DNA from: a bacterium
GTDB taxonomy: Bacteria; Electryoneota; RPQS01
Direction of reading: 5' to 3'
Assembly (NCBI GenBank): GCA_036504735.1
Contig: DASXUQ010000010.1
Span: 310,001-374,000 of the forward strand
Length of the DNA: 64,000 nucleotides
The number at the start of each line of letters is the position of its first letter. Position 1 is the stretch's first letter. The notes below the pieces were generated by a model. It saw only the letters and a program-made list of their open reading frames with translations. It had not been told where the DNA came from and did not search any database. This document shows, piece after piece, positions 26,350-35,882 of the stretch. The position numbers were made by a program, and so were the translations under genes.

Positions 26350-28259
26350 TCATAAAGAAGGCAAGCGCCGAGACCCTGCGTCTCGGATCGTTTCTTGCGG
26401 TGGGCGTGCTGCTCTTCGGCTTAATGGCTGTGCGCCTCGTCAAAGTCCAGGTAATGGATTGGGCGGAATACCGCGACAAGTCGGATCATAACAGGTTTCG
26501 CCTGATCGAAATCGTCCCGCCGCGCGGCGTGCTGCGCGACCACAACGGGCGATTACTGGTGACCAACCGCCCGACGTACACCTGCTACGGTGTTCCGCGC
26601 GAACTTTGGCGCGACAAGAAAAGCATGGCGCTGCTGAACGAAGTGCTGAAGATGCCTGAAGGGTATCTGGAAAATGAAGTGATCCAGCCGTTCAAGCACA
26701 CCTTTGCGCCGATGCGTATCAAGCGCGACCTGTCGTTCGAAGATCTGTCCGCCTACGAAGAGGTGCGCGACCAGATTCCCGGCGCGTTTCTTGAAGTGGA
26801 ACAGAAACGCTCCTATGAGGGTAAGCTCGGCGCGCAGGCCTTTGGTTACGTCGCCGAAGTCTCTAAAGAGGAAATGGACCACTTCCCCGAGGTCTCCTCC
26901 GGTGACCTTGTCGGCAAACGCGGCCTGGAGAGAATTTACGATGCCGATTTGCGCGGCGTGAAAGGCAAGCGCTTTTCCGTGGTCAATGCCTTCGGGCAGG
27001 AAGTGGGAGAAGGTGACAGCCTTGCTCACGTAGATCCCATCCCCGGCAAGGAATTGTGGCTGGCGATGGACCTTGATGTGCAGGCTGAGGCGGAATCGCT
27101 GCTTACAGATAAGATCGGTTCCGTCGTCTGCATCGATGTGCGCACCGGCGGCGTCGTTTGTATGGCCAGCGCTCCCACCTATGACCCCGAGATTTTTGCC
27201 GGGCGCGTGGAAGCCTCGCAGTGGAACGCGCTGATGGAAGATCCGAAGAAGCCAATGCTCAACCGCTCGGTGCAAACCATGTATCCGCCCGGTTCGACCA
27301 TCAAGCCCGCCATGCTGACCGAGGCCTTGCAGAGCGGCGCGATCACGCCCACGTGGTCCATCAGTTGTCCGGGATATTACACCGTCGGCAACCGTACCTT
27401 CAAATGCTGGAAGAAGGGCGGGCACGGTCATGTCGTACCGATTCAGGCTGTCGAGGCGAGTTGTGACGTGTTCTTTTACAGAGTCGGTATGGAAATCGGT
27501 CCGGACGGCATTCACAGCGCCATGACGCGCTTCCATCTGGGTAAGCCGACCGGCGTGGATCAGACGTCGGAGGCCGGTGGCCTTGCACCGTCTGTGGCCT
27601 ACTATAATAAGCGTTACGGTCCCACGGGCTGGACGCGCGGTTTTATTCCGTCGATCTCCATCGGACAGGGTGAAGTGCTCGTCACCCCGGTGCAGATGGC
27701 GGCCTACGCCGCGGCGGTTGCGGACGGACACGTCTGGCGCACGCCGCACCTCGTGAACGGGGTTTTTGACCCGCAGACTCAGACGTTGGAGAAAGTCAAG
27801 CCTTCGCAAGACACCATACAGGCGGACCAGGAAGTTCTGGCCATGGTGCGTGAAGGCATGCGCCGCGTGGTGTGGGGCGATCAGGGTACGGCCAGAGCCC
27901 AGCGCGATGATCAGGTGGCCATTGCCGGAAAGACCGGCACCGCCCAGAACTCCCACGGCGATGATCACGCATGGTTCATCGGCTATGCTCCGGTGGACAA
28001 CCCCATTGTCGCCTGCTGCGTGCTGGTGGAATTCGGTATGCACGGCTCGTCCGCTGCGGCCCCGATTGCTAAAGATGTGATGAAGAGATATGTGCTCGAA
28101 GAGCGGGCGCGCGAGGGGCAGTCGCCTCAGGCGTCTCCTCCGGAACCTGCGCAGAAGCCGGATTCGCTGTCCAACGCTCCGAAGGAACCCAAGGAACCGA
28201 AACCCGCTCCGGCGCAACCGGCTCCGGGACAGGTGGTCTCGACGGAAGGGAGCCACTGA
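26346..28259 (+). CDS. mrdA: Penicillin-binding protein 2 (elongasome transpeptidase)
   Basis: 637 residues. Class B PBP that crosslinks new peptidoglycan with RodA during elongation. One N-terminal membrane helix (about 13-35), a pedestal/dimerisation domain with VPPRGVLRDHNGRLL, and a transpeptidase domain. The active-site Ser317 lies in STIK; the second motif is Ser372-Cys-Asp (SCD, in place of SxN), and the third KTGT is 529-532. The Pro/Glu/Lys-rich tail (about 585-637) is disordered. The true start is the ATG overlapping the mreD stop; earlier in-frame starts lie within mreD. Confidence 0.96.
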   Translation: MIIKKASAETLRLGSFLAVGVLLFGLMAVRLVKVQVMDWAEYRDKSDHNRFRLIEIVPPRGVLRDHNGRLLVTNRPTYTCYGVPRELWRDKKSMALLNEVLKMPEGYLENEVIQPFKHTFAPMRIKRDLSFEDLSAYEEVRDQIPGAFLEVEQKRSYEGKLGAQAFGYVAEVSKEEMDHFPEVSSGDLVGKRGLERIYDADLRGVKGKRFSVVNAFGQEVGEGDSLAHVDPIPGKELWLAMDLDVQAEAESLLTDKIGSVVCIDVRTGGVVCMASAPTYDPEIFAGRVEASQWNALMEDPKKPMLNRSVQTMYPPGSTIKPAMLTEALQSGAITPTWSISCPGYYTVGNRTFKCWKKGGHGHVVPIQAVEASCDVFFYRVGMEIGPDGIHSAMTRFHLGKPTGVDQTSEAGGLAPSVAYYNKRYGPTGWTRGFIPSISIGQGEVLVTPVQMAAYAAAVADGHVWRTPHLVNGVFDPQTQTLEKVKPSQDTIQADQEVLAMVREGMRRVVWGDQGTARAQRDDQVAIAGKTGTAQNSHGDDHAWFIGYAPVDNPIVACCVLVEFGMHGSSAAAPIAKDVMKRYVLEERAREGQSPQASPPEPAQKPDSLSNAPKEPKEPKPAPAQPAPGQVVSTEGSH

Positions 28260-29473
28260 TGGGCGAGCAACGCGGTCTGGATGTCTGGCTCCTGCTTTCG
28301 GTGATGGGCCTGGTTACCGTCGGCCTGCTGGCCAACTACTCGACCAGCTATGCCGAAGGCGAACTTGCCTTCGGGCATTTTTACCGCCAACTCATTTTTG
28401 CGGCCATCGGTTTTGTCTGCATGATGGGCGCGGCATCCATTCCTACCAAGTACTTTCAGCAGTTCGCGTACGTTGCGTACGTGCTTGGCTTCCTCGGTTT
28501 GATTGCAATTCTCGTCGTCGGTTCGTCGAAGATGGGCGCAAAGCGCTGGATTGATCTCGGTCCGTTTCAACTCCAGTTGTCCGAGATCGGAAAATTTACC
28601 GTGCTGCTTGGCGTGGCGCGGTTTCTGACCGACTTCCCGCGCGATACGAAGAAGAACTGGATCACCCTGACCGCCATAGCCCTTGCGGTCATGCCCATGG
28701 GACTGGTGCTGGTTGAGCCGGACATGGGCACGTCGCTGGTGTATCCGATGCTCTTGCTCTGTCTGCTCGCATGGGGAGGGACGCCCGGCTGGCATCTGCT
28801 GCTGTTGATTACCCCCGTTGCGGCGGTTATGACCTCCTGGCACCGGACGCTGCATATGAGTGTGCTGGCAGGCTTGCTCGCTCTCGTTGGCCTGACGTCC
28901 CGCAAGATCGTTCCGGTGCTATTGGCAGCGGTGGTCTTCCTGTTCGTCGGATCGGCGACTCCGCACCTCTGGGGCAAGCTGCGCCCCTATCAGCAAAAGC
29001 GGCTGCTCACATTCATCAATCCGGAAGCCGATCCGCTGGGCTCGGCCTACCAGCTCATTCAGTCGAAAATTGCGTTGGGTTCCGGTGCACTGACCGGCAA
29101 AGGGTTCCTGAACGGCACCCAGACGCAGCTCAAGTTTTTGCCCGAAGGCCACACCGATTTTATTTTTTCGGCTTGGGGCGAGGAATTCGGTTTTGTGGGC
29201 ACGATTGCCGTCACCGCACTTTTCTTCATTATTTTCTATCGCGGGCTGCGTCTTGCATCGCGATGCCATAACCCCTTTTACTCGCTTGTGGCCGCTGGAA
29301 TTGTTGGAATGATGGCGGCGCAGGCCCTGACCAACCTGTTGATGACGGTGGGGCTGCTGCCCGTAACGGGTGTGCCGCTGCCGTTCATCAGTTATGGTGG
29401 AAGTTCTCTTCTTACATGGATGACTCTCTCCGGTCTCCTGCTCGGTATCAGTTTCCGCTGGCGCGAACACTGA
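28259..29473 (+). CDS. rodA: Peptidoglycan glycosyltransferase RodA
   Basis: 404 residues. SEDS-family polymerase that builds glycan strands from lipid II with PBP2. About ten hydrophobic segments are visible. Hallmarks include GAKRWIDLGPFQLQLSEIGK, LVEPDMGTSLVY (with the catalytic Asp region in the W-x-P-E-x-HTDFIFS-like segment FLPEGHTDFIFSAWGEEFGF) and the closing GVPLPFISYGGSSLL. The start overlaps the mrdA stop by one base. The last 58 bases also encode the signal peptide of the next gene in another frame. Confidence 0.96.
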   Translation: MGEQRGLDVWLLLSVMGLVTVGLLANYSTSYAEGELAFGHFYRQLIFAAIGFVCMMGAASIPTKYFQQFAYVAYVLGFLGLIAILVVGSSKMGAKRWIDLGPFQLQLSEIGKFTVLLGVARFLTDFPRDTKKNWITLTAIALAVMPMGLVLVEPDMGTSLVYPMLLLCLLAWGGTPGWHLLLLITPVAAVMTSWHRTLHMSVLAGLLALVGLTSRKIVPVLLAAVVFLFVGSATPHLWGKLRPYQQKRLLTFINPEADPLGSAYQLIQSKIALGSGALTGKGFLNGTQTQLKFLPEGHTDFIFSAWGEEFGFVGTIAVTALFFIIFYRGLRLASRCHNPFYSLVAAGIVGMMAAQALTNLLMTVGLLPVTGVPLPFISYGGSSLLTWMTLSGLLLGISFRWREH

Positions 29474-31059
29474 GCTGGGGATGTCTGCTGCTGTTCGCAT
29501 TGCTGTCCGCTGCCCACGCTGAAGATCTGCTCTGGCCCCTTGGCGGCGAAAAATCGATCACGGGCGGTTTCGCCGATACCCGGCCCGATCATTTTCACGG
29601 CGGCCTCGATATTCATACCGGCCCCGAACATCTCCCCGTCATGGCTCCCGCCGACGGTTGGATCGAGCGTATACAAATTGTCCCGCCCGGCTACGGGCAT
29701 GTGCTCTACTTCCGTTTGCCCGATGGCCGCACGGCCGTATTCGGCCACCTGGACCATTTCAATCCCGTGCTCGAAAAGATGATGCGGGATTCGCAACTGG
29801 TAACGGGCAGTTGCAGTGTGGATCTTCTGTTCGACAAGCCCGCTCCGGAGCGGCAGTTCCAGCGAGGCGACGTGCTGGCCTACACCGGGCACAGCGGCGC
29901 CGGCCCCGCGCATTTCCATTATGAGATCCGCGAGGGCGCGGTGCAGACCGATCCGTTGCTCTATTACGGTCCGCACGATAACCAGCCTCCGAAAATTCTC
30001 TCCGTGCGCTGGACGACGCTCTCTGACTTCAGCCCTTCCGACATCGGACAGCCCATTCTCGGAGGTGGGGGAAAGAAGGGAAGACGCGCGCCGGGCGGTA
30101 ATGCGATTTCGGCAAGCGCCCCCGTCGCGTTCTTTGTTCAGGCATATGATCCGGGGCCGTGGGGACGCAATGCCACACCTTATGTCATGCGCGTCAAAGT
30201 GGATGGTCTGCCGGTCTACGAAGACACCACCGGCCGCATCAACCTTGCCGGACCGCGAAACATTTACGAGAAGACGGTCTGGCCGTTCAAGAGCGGCAAG
30301 CATAATGACCTATGGCGGCTGTTCGATGAGCCTGCGCCCCCCGAATATCAGGATTCCGCGCGCGATGGACGCGGCTGGCTCAGCCATTTGAACCACGCCG
30401 ATGTGACCATTGAGATCGGGGACCGCGGCGGAAATGTGACTGCGGCGCACTTCACCGTCACCAGCGGTGCCTGGCCCCGCGTGACTCCCAAACCGCTGCC
30501 CAGAGAAATCCGCATCGGCGAATTCTGTCTCGACACCAAGAGCGATCCGGTGGCTGCGTGGGCCCGAATCACGGAACTCGGCTCCGATGAGATTTCCATC
30601 GGCCCGGCGGGATTTGCATTCAGCGGCAAAACAAAACTTTGCCACTGTCTGCGCGACTTGGAGCGCAAACAGGGAGCCTTTGTTTACGAGCGCGGCGGAA
30701 AATCCATCCGTGCCCAGTGGCCCAGCCTTTCCGAAGCGGGCGACACCCTGTCCTGTCAGATTCTGCGCGGCGGCATCTATGGCGTGGGCTTCGATCATGA
30801 ACCTCCGTTGTTGACCCTGAGCGCCAAGGGCGACCGCCTTGGGTTTCATCTGACCGACGATCTGTCCGGAGTAGATTACACCGCTCTCCGCTGCACCGTG
30901 GACGGACTGACCGCGATTGCCGACTTCGAGTTTGAGGAACGCGGCGGAGATATTTGGACCCGGCAGCCGCTGAATCGCGGTGCACACGAGATTTCTTTTA
31001 CCGCGGCTGACCGCGCAGGCAACAGCCGCACCTGGCACGAGACGGTTATGCTGCGTTAA
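29416..31059 (+). CDS. Exported M23-family metallopeptidase (LytM domain) with extra C-terminal domains
   Basis: 547 residues. A signal peptide ends near residue 35 (LLSAAHA). The M23 domain lies at about 40-200: zinc ligands His61 and Asp65 in HFHGGLD, and His168 in HFHYEIRE, so the enzyme looks catalytically competent as a peptidoglycan endopeptidase. The remaining 350 residues are beta-rich and contain Ig-like segments (VDGLPVYEDTTGRIN; SGVDYTALRCTVDG; REIRIGEF) of unknown role, perhaps substrate or partner binding. The ATG at 29416 is the only canonical start in frame with the signal peptide, so the gene overlaps rodA by 58 bases. Location suggests a hydrolase paired with the RodA-PBP2 synthase. 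Confidence 0.88.
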   Translation: MDDSLRSPARYQFPLARTLSWGCLLLFALLSAAHAEDLLWPLGGEKSITGGFADTRPDHFHGGLDIHTGPEHLPVMAPADGWIERIQIVPPGYGHVLYFRLPDGRTAVFGHLDHFNPVLEKMMRDSQLVTGSCSVDLLFDKPAPERQFQRGDVLAYTGHSGAGPAHFHYEIREGAVQTDPLLYYGPHDNQPPKILSVRWTTLSDFSPSDIGQPILGGGGKKGRRAPGGNAISASAPVAFFVQAYDPGPWGRNATPYVMRVKVDGLPVYEDTTGRINLAGPRNIYEKTVWPFKSGKHNDLWRLFDEPAPPEYQDSARDGRGWLSHLNHADVTIEIGDRGGNVTAAHFTVTSGAWPRVTPKPLPREIRIGEFCLDTKSDPVAAWARITELGSDEISIGPAGFAFSGKTKLCHCLRDLERKQGAFVYERGGKSIRAQWPSLSEAGDTLSCQILRGGIYGVGFDHEPPLLTLSAKGDRLGFHLTDDLSGVDYTALRCTVDGLTAIADFEFEERGGDIWTRQPLNRGAHEISFTAADRAGNSRTWHETVMLR

Positions 31060-31072
31060 AGAGGACTCGACT

Positions 31073-31759
31073 ATGATTCCGATTCGTGATGAACTCCCTA
31101 CCACGCGTAAGCCTTTTGTCACCGTCGGCCTCATCGTCATCAACTGCGTTGTCTTTCTTTGGCAGATTGTGCAGCCCGCGCCGGTTCAGGAAAATATCGT
31201 CTTCACATTCGGAGCGGTGCCGGCGCAGCTCATGGCGGACTTCCAGCAACTGCCGCAGTTCCCCGCGCACTGGTTCACGCTGATCTCTTCGATGTTCCTG
31301 CACGGCGGCTTCTTGCACCTTGCGGGAAATATGCTGTACCTGTGGATCTTCGGCAATAATGTCGAAGACTACCTCGGACACTTCCGCTTCACGCTTTTTT
31401 ATTTTGCCTGCGGCATTGTGGCGGCGCTCACCCACGCGGTATCCGATGTGCTGTCCACGGTGCCGATGATCGGCGCGTCAGGTGCCATCAGCGGTGTGCT
31501 CGGAGCCTATTTGCTCCTGTACCCCAAAGCGCGCGTGGTGCTGCTCATCTGGTTCTTCTTCTTCCTGCGGTTCGTCCGCGTTCCGGCGTTCGTTGTGCTC
31601 GGCTTCTGGTTTGTGATGCAGCTTAGCGGCATCCTGTCATCGCCCATCAATCAGGCGGGCGGAGTGGCGCTCTGGGCGCACGTCGGAGGATTCATTTTCG
31701 GTTTTGCCGTGGTCCGTCTGCTCGGAGGTCCCCGCCGCCCGAAGCCGTACTTTGCCTGA
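31073..31759 (+). CDS. Rhomboid-family intramembrane serine protease
   Basis: 228 residues with about six membrane segments. The catalytic Ser136 is in GASGAISGVLG and the partner His203 in WAHVGGFIFG, both on predicted helices. The first loop after TM1 contains FTLISSMFLHGGFLHLAGNMLYL, in which the H-x-x-x-N pattern of active rhomboids is present. The start at 31073 is preceded by AGAGGA. It follows the M23 gene after 13 bases, but its substrate is unknown; release of membrane-anchored elongation proteins would be a guess. Confidence 0.92.
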   Translation: MIPIRDELPTTRKPFVTVGLIVINCVVFLWQIVQPAPVQENIVFTFGAVPAQLMADFQQLPQFPAHWFTLISSMFLHGGFLHLAGNMLYLWIFGNNVEDYLGHFRFTLFYFACGIVAALTHAVSDVLSTVPMIGASGAISGVLGAYLLLYPKARVVLLIWFFFFLRFVRVPAFVVLGFWFVMQLSGILSSPINQAGGVALWAHVGGFIFGFAVVRLLGGPRRPKPYFA

Positions 31760-31777
31760 ATTTAACCTGTTATCCTG

Positions 31778-34477
31778 ATGCCAACCGTTCAACTCGATAA
31801 AGCTTACAATCCTTCCGCGGTCGAAAGCGCGCTCTATGAGTCGTGGGAATCCCGCGGCTACTTCACCGCGCCGGTTCGCAAGGACCGCAAACCCTTCGTC
31901 ATCATGATCCCGCCGCCCAATGTGACGGGCGTGCTGACTATGGGCCACGTGCTCAACAACTCCCTGCAGGATGTTCTCATCCGCTGGCACCGCATGAGCG
32001 GCGAGGACGCGCTCTGGCTGCCGGGCATGGACCATGCGGGCATTGCCACGCAGATCAAAGTCGAGGCCGAACTCTCCAAGCAGGGATTGACCCGCTACGA
32101 TCTGGGCCGGGAGAAGATGATTGAGCGGATCTGGGAGTGGAAGGAACACCACGGCGGCATCATTCTCAAGCAGCTCCGCAAACTCGGCGCCTCCTGCGAC
32201 TGGACCCGCGAGCGCTTTACCCTCGATCCCAGTCTGTCGCGTGCCGTTTCGACGATCTTCGTTCGCCTCTACAACAAGGGCCTCATCTATCGCGGCAAAC
32301 GGATTGTCAACTGGGACCCGGTCTCCCGCACAGCGCTCTCCGATGAGCAGGTGGACTACCGCACGGTGTCCTCGCATCTGTGGCATATTCGCTATCCGCT
32401 GAGCGACGGTTCCGGCCATCTGGTGGTGGCGACAACCCGCCCCGAGACCATGCTCGGTGACACCGCCGTCGCCGTCCACCCCGAAGACGAGCGCTATCAG
32501 AGCATCATCGGCAAGACGGTGGATCTGCCTCTGGTGGGGCGCAAGATTCCGGTTATCGCCGACGAGTATGTGGACCGCTCCTTCGGCACCGGCTGCGTCA
32601 AAGTCACGCCGGCGCACGACCCCAACGATTTCGAAATGGGCATGCGCCACGATCTCGAGTTCATTACCGTTATCGGCCCCGATGGCAAGATGACCGACTC
32701 CGCTTCCGAAGCCTATCGCGGCCTGTCCCGCGAGGAATGCCGCAAACTGGTGATTCGCGACCTTGAAGAGCAGGGCGCGATGGAGAAAATCGAGCCCTAT
32801 ACGCATCAGGTCGGCCACAATGAGCGCAGCGGCACGGTCATCGAGCCTTTGCTCTCAGAGCAGTGGTTTGTGCGTATGAAGAGTCTTGCCGAGCCGGCCA
32901 TCGCCGCCGTGCGCGAAGGCAAGGTCAAATTCTATCCCAAGCATTGGGAGAAGACCTATTTCCACTGGCTGGAAAACGTGCGCGACTGGTGCATCTCCCG
33001 CCAGATCTGGTGGGGCCACCGCATTCCGCTCTGGACCGTCAAGGAGACCGGGGAGATCATCTGCTCGGCGGACGATCCCACCAAGGATGCCAAATACGCC
33101 GGCCTGACTCTCGAACAGGATCCCGACGTGCTCGACACATGGTTCTCTTCCTGGCTCTGGCCATTTTCCACGCTCGGTTGGCCCGAAGAGACGGCGGACC
33201 TCAAGCATTTCTTTCCCACCAGTGCGCTCGTCACGGCTCCGGACATCATTTTCCTGTGGGTCGCGCGCATGATCATGGCTTCCGAGGAAGTCTTCGAGGT
33301 CGAGCCGTTCAAGGATGTCTACTTCACCGGCATCGTGCGCGACATGCGTGGCCGCAAAATGTCCAAGTCGCTGGGCAATTCGCCCGATCCGCTGGCGGTA
33401 ATTGACCAATTCGGCGCGGACGCTCTGCGCTTCACCATGATTCTGCAGACGCCCCTCGGCGGCGACATTCGCTTCGGCACCGAACTCTGTGAGATGGGCC
33501 GCAACTTCGCCAACAAGATCTGGAATGCTTCGCGTCTGCTGCTCATGAATCTCCCCGAGGAGGGCGAAGAATTCCCCTTCCTGCCCGTGGACTGCATGAG
33601 CACACCGCCCGCCAATCTGATTGACCGCTGGATTACCTCGCGCTTCTTTACCACCACTCAGGAAGTCACCCGCGCGCTCGAAGAGATGCGCTTTGCCGAT
33701 GCCGCGAAGATCCTCTATGCGTTTGTGTGGAATGACTTCTGCGACTGGTACCTCGAACTGATCAAGACACGCCTGCAAGCCGGTGGCGATCAACGCAATG
33801 AAGCTCTGGCGCACGCGCTCGGAATCCTGCACGGTTTCCTGCGCCTGCTGCATCCGTTCATGCCGTTCATTACGGAAGAAATCTTCCAGACGCTGCGCAA
33901 GCTGTCGGAAAATCACTGGCCCGAGGCCCAGCGCACCGAAACCATTATGTTTGCGCCGTTCCCCACGGTCCGCACGGAGTTCATGGACGCGGCGGTGGAA
34001 GAAGAATTCTCGCTGTTGCAGGATGTTATCAATTCGCTGCGCAATATTCGGGGTGAACTGCGTATTGCCCGCTCGGTGAACATGACCGCCGGCGTTATCG
34101 GCGCAGCGGGACCGCAAGCGGACTTCCTGCGCGACTTTGCTCCCGTTATCCAGCGTCTTGCCGGAATCGAAGAACTGCATTTCGACAGCGCCAAGCCGCG
34201 TGGCAGCGCATCTGCCGTCGTGCAGAATCTGGAAATCTACGTGCCGCTGGGTGGTCTGATTGACCTTGCCGTCGAACAGGCGCGGCTCTCCAAAGAGCAG
34301 GATCGTCTGGTCAAGCTCGTGCAATCCACCCGGGCCCGGCTAAGCAATGAGCAGTTCGTGAAGAATGCCGATCCGGAAGTGGTGGAGGCGGAGCGCGTCA
34401 AGCTTGCCAGTCTCGAAGCTGCATTGGACAAAGTTGTTCGCTATGTCGAAGAGATCAACGCTATCACTGAGGCCTGA
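31778..34477 (+). CDS. valS: Valine--tRNA ligase
   Basis: 899 residues. Class I synthetase that charges tRNA-Val and edits mischarged threonine. The HIGH motif appears as TMGH at 54-57 in PPNVTGVLTMGH, and KMSKS is at 527-531. The editing CP1 domain includes TTRPETMLGDTAVAVHP and the GTGCVKVTPAHDPND segment. The anticodon-binding domain contains WNDFCDWYLEL. A C-terminal coiled-coil arm (about 835-899) is characteristic of ValRS. There is no T-box visible in the 18-base gap upstream. Confidence 0.98.
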   Translation: MPTVQLDKAYNPSAVESALYESWESRGYFTAPVRKDRKPFVIMIPPPNVTGVLTMGHVLNNSLQDVLIRWHRMSGEDALWLPGMDHAGIATQIKVEAELSKQGLTRYDLGREKMIERIWEWKEHHGGIILKQLRKLGASCDWTRERFTLDPSLSRAVSTIFVRLYNKGLIYRGKRIVNWDPVSRTALSDEQVDYRTVSSHLWHIRYPLSDGSGHLVVATTRPETMLGDTAVAVHPEDERYQSIIGKTVDLPLVGRKIPVIADEYVDRSFGTGCVKVTPAHDPNDFEMGMRHDLEFITVIGPDGKMTDSASEAYRGLSREECRKLVIRDLEEQGAMEKIEPYTHQVGHNERSGTVIEPLLSEQWFVRMKSLAEPAIAAVREGKVKFYPKHWEKTYFHWLENVRDWCISRQIWWGHRIPLWTVKETGEIICSADDPTKDAKYAGLTLEQDPDVLDTWFSSWLWPFSTLGWPEETADLKHFFPTSALVTAPDIIFLWVARMIMASEEVFEVEPFKDVYFTGIVRDMRGRKMSKSLGNSPDPLAVIDQFGADALRFTMILQTPLGGDIRFGTELCEMGRNFANKIWNASRLLLMNLPEEGEEFPFLPVDCMSTPPANLIDRWITSRFFTTTQEVTRALEEMRFADAAKILYAFVWNDFCDWYLELIKTRLQAGGDQRNEALAHALGILHGFLRLLHPFMPFITEEIFQTLRKLSENHWPEAQRTETIMFAPFPTVRTEFMDAAVEEEFSLLQDVINSLRNIRGELRIARSVNMTAGVIGAAGPQADFLRDFAPVIQRLAGIEELHFDSAKPRGSASAVVQNLEIYVPLGGLIDLAVEQARLSKEQDRLVKLVQSTRARLSNEQFVKNADPEVVEAERVKLASLEAALDKVVRYVEEINAITEA

Positions 34478-34479
34478 TC

Positions 34480-35829
34480 ATGAAACTTCTCGCCGCATCC
34501 TTAATACTGCTTTCCCTGAGCCTGTGCGCGCTGGCCGAAACCGGCGTGTCGCTCACGGTGTATAATCAGAATCTGGCCCTCGTGCGCGACACGCGCAAGA
34601 TGACCTTCCCGAAGGGGAAGGGCGAGGTGCAGTTCCGCGACGTCTCCGCCCAGATCGACGCCACCTCTGTGCATTTCAAGGCCGGCGGTGTACAGATGCT
34701 CGAGCAGAATTTCGATTATGATCTGGTCTCGCCTGATAAACTGCTGCAGAAATATGTCGACCAGAAAATCGAAATCGTCTCCAAAACCGGCGCCGTCACG
34801 CGCGGCACACTGCTCACGGCGCAGGCGCAGCCTTCAAACCAGATTGTGGTGCGGCAGGATGACGGCACGCTGAAGAGCATTCTGATGTCCGATAACGTCG
34901 CCGAGATCCGCTACCCCACGCTGCCCGAAGGCCTGATCACCAAGCCCACCTTGCGCTGGCTGGTCAACAGCGATGGCAGCGGCGACAAGGAAGCGGAAGT
35001 CTCCTATCTGACCACCGGCCTCGAATGGAAAGCCGACTACGTGATGTTGCTGAATGAGCCCAACACCCGCGCCGACCTTGACGCCTGGGTGACCCTCGAC
35101 AACACCAGCGGCGCCAGTTACCAGAACGCCAAATTGAAACTCATCGCAGGCTCGGTGCATCGCGTGCAGCCGCCGCAAATGCCCATGCCGATGATGGATC
35201 GCATGGTCAAATCGGCCGCTCCCGAGCGGCAGTTCGAAGAACAATCGTTTTTCGAATATCATCTTTACACCTTGCAGCGCCCGACGGACATCCTGAACAA
35301 CCAGACCAAGCAGGTGAGCCTCTTCCCGAGCACCACGGCGGGAATCAAGAAGGTCTACACCTATGATTGGCAGGCGAACAAGGATCGCGTCGGCGTCTCT
35401 GCCGAGTTCGAAAATACCGAGGCCAACGGTCTCGGCATGGCGCTTCCCGGGGGCCGCGTGCGCGTCTACCAGAAGAGCGCCGATGGCAGCCAGGAATTCG
35501 TCGGCGAAGACAGCATGGAGCACACGCCGAAGAATGAGAAGGTCACCGTCACCATCGGCAATGCTTTCGATATCGCCGCCGAGCACAACCAAACCAACTT
35601 CCGCCGCATTTCCGACCGCGTGATGGAGACCGATTTCGAGGTCAAGCTGCGCAACCATAAGAAGGAAGCGGTGCAAGTGGTCGTGGTGGATCACCTCTGG
35701 GGCGATTGGGAAATCACCCGCTCCAGCACTGAATACAAAAAAGTCTCCGCGAATAAAGTGGAATTTCGTGTCACCGTTGAACCCGAACACGAGTTCAGTC
35801 TCACCTACACCGTCCGAACCACGAGCTGA
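34480..35829 (+). CDS. Exported DUF4139-domain protein, copy 1
   Basis: 449 residues with a signal peptide ending around residue 20 (LCALA). The mature protein begins with a beta segment, TGVSLTVYNQNLALVRDTR. It contains the DUF4139 pattern: a stretch of YPTLPEGLITKPTLRW, SYLTTGLEWKADYVMLL, ASYQNAKLKLIAG, and the C-terminal GLGMALPGGRVRVYQK with NHKKEAVQVVVVDHLWG. The biochemical role of the family is unknown. Some relatives carry an N-terminal DUF4140, which is absent here. The next gene is a full-length paralogue, so this is a tandem duplication. Confidence 0.88.
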   Translation: MKLLAASLILLSLSLCALAETGVSLTVYNQNLALVRDTRKMTFPKGKGEVQFRDVSAQIDATSVHFKAGGVQMLEQNFDYDLVSPDKLLQKYVDQKIEIVSKTGAVTRGTLLTAQAQPSNQIVVRQDDGTLKSILMSDNVAEIRYPTLPEGLITKPTLRWLVNSDGSGDKEAEVSYLTTGLEWKADYVMLLNEPNTRADLDAWVTLDNTSGASYQNAKLKLIAGSVHRVQPPQMPMPMMDRMVKSAAPERQFEEQSFFEYHLYTLQRPTDILNNQTKQVSLFPSTTAGIKKVYTYDWQANKDRVGVSAEFENTEANGLGMALPGGRVRVYQKSADGSQEFVGEDSMEHTPKNEKVTVTIGNAFDIAAEHNQTNFRRISDRVMETDFEVKLRNHKKEAVQVVVVDHLWGDWEITRSSTEYKKVSANKVEFRVTVEPEHEFSLTYTVRTTS

Positions 35830-35882
35830 CCGCGGCACTCTGTTTGCCGTCTCGCTTCGTCACTGCAACTGGGAGAACAACC

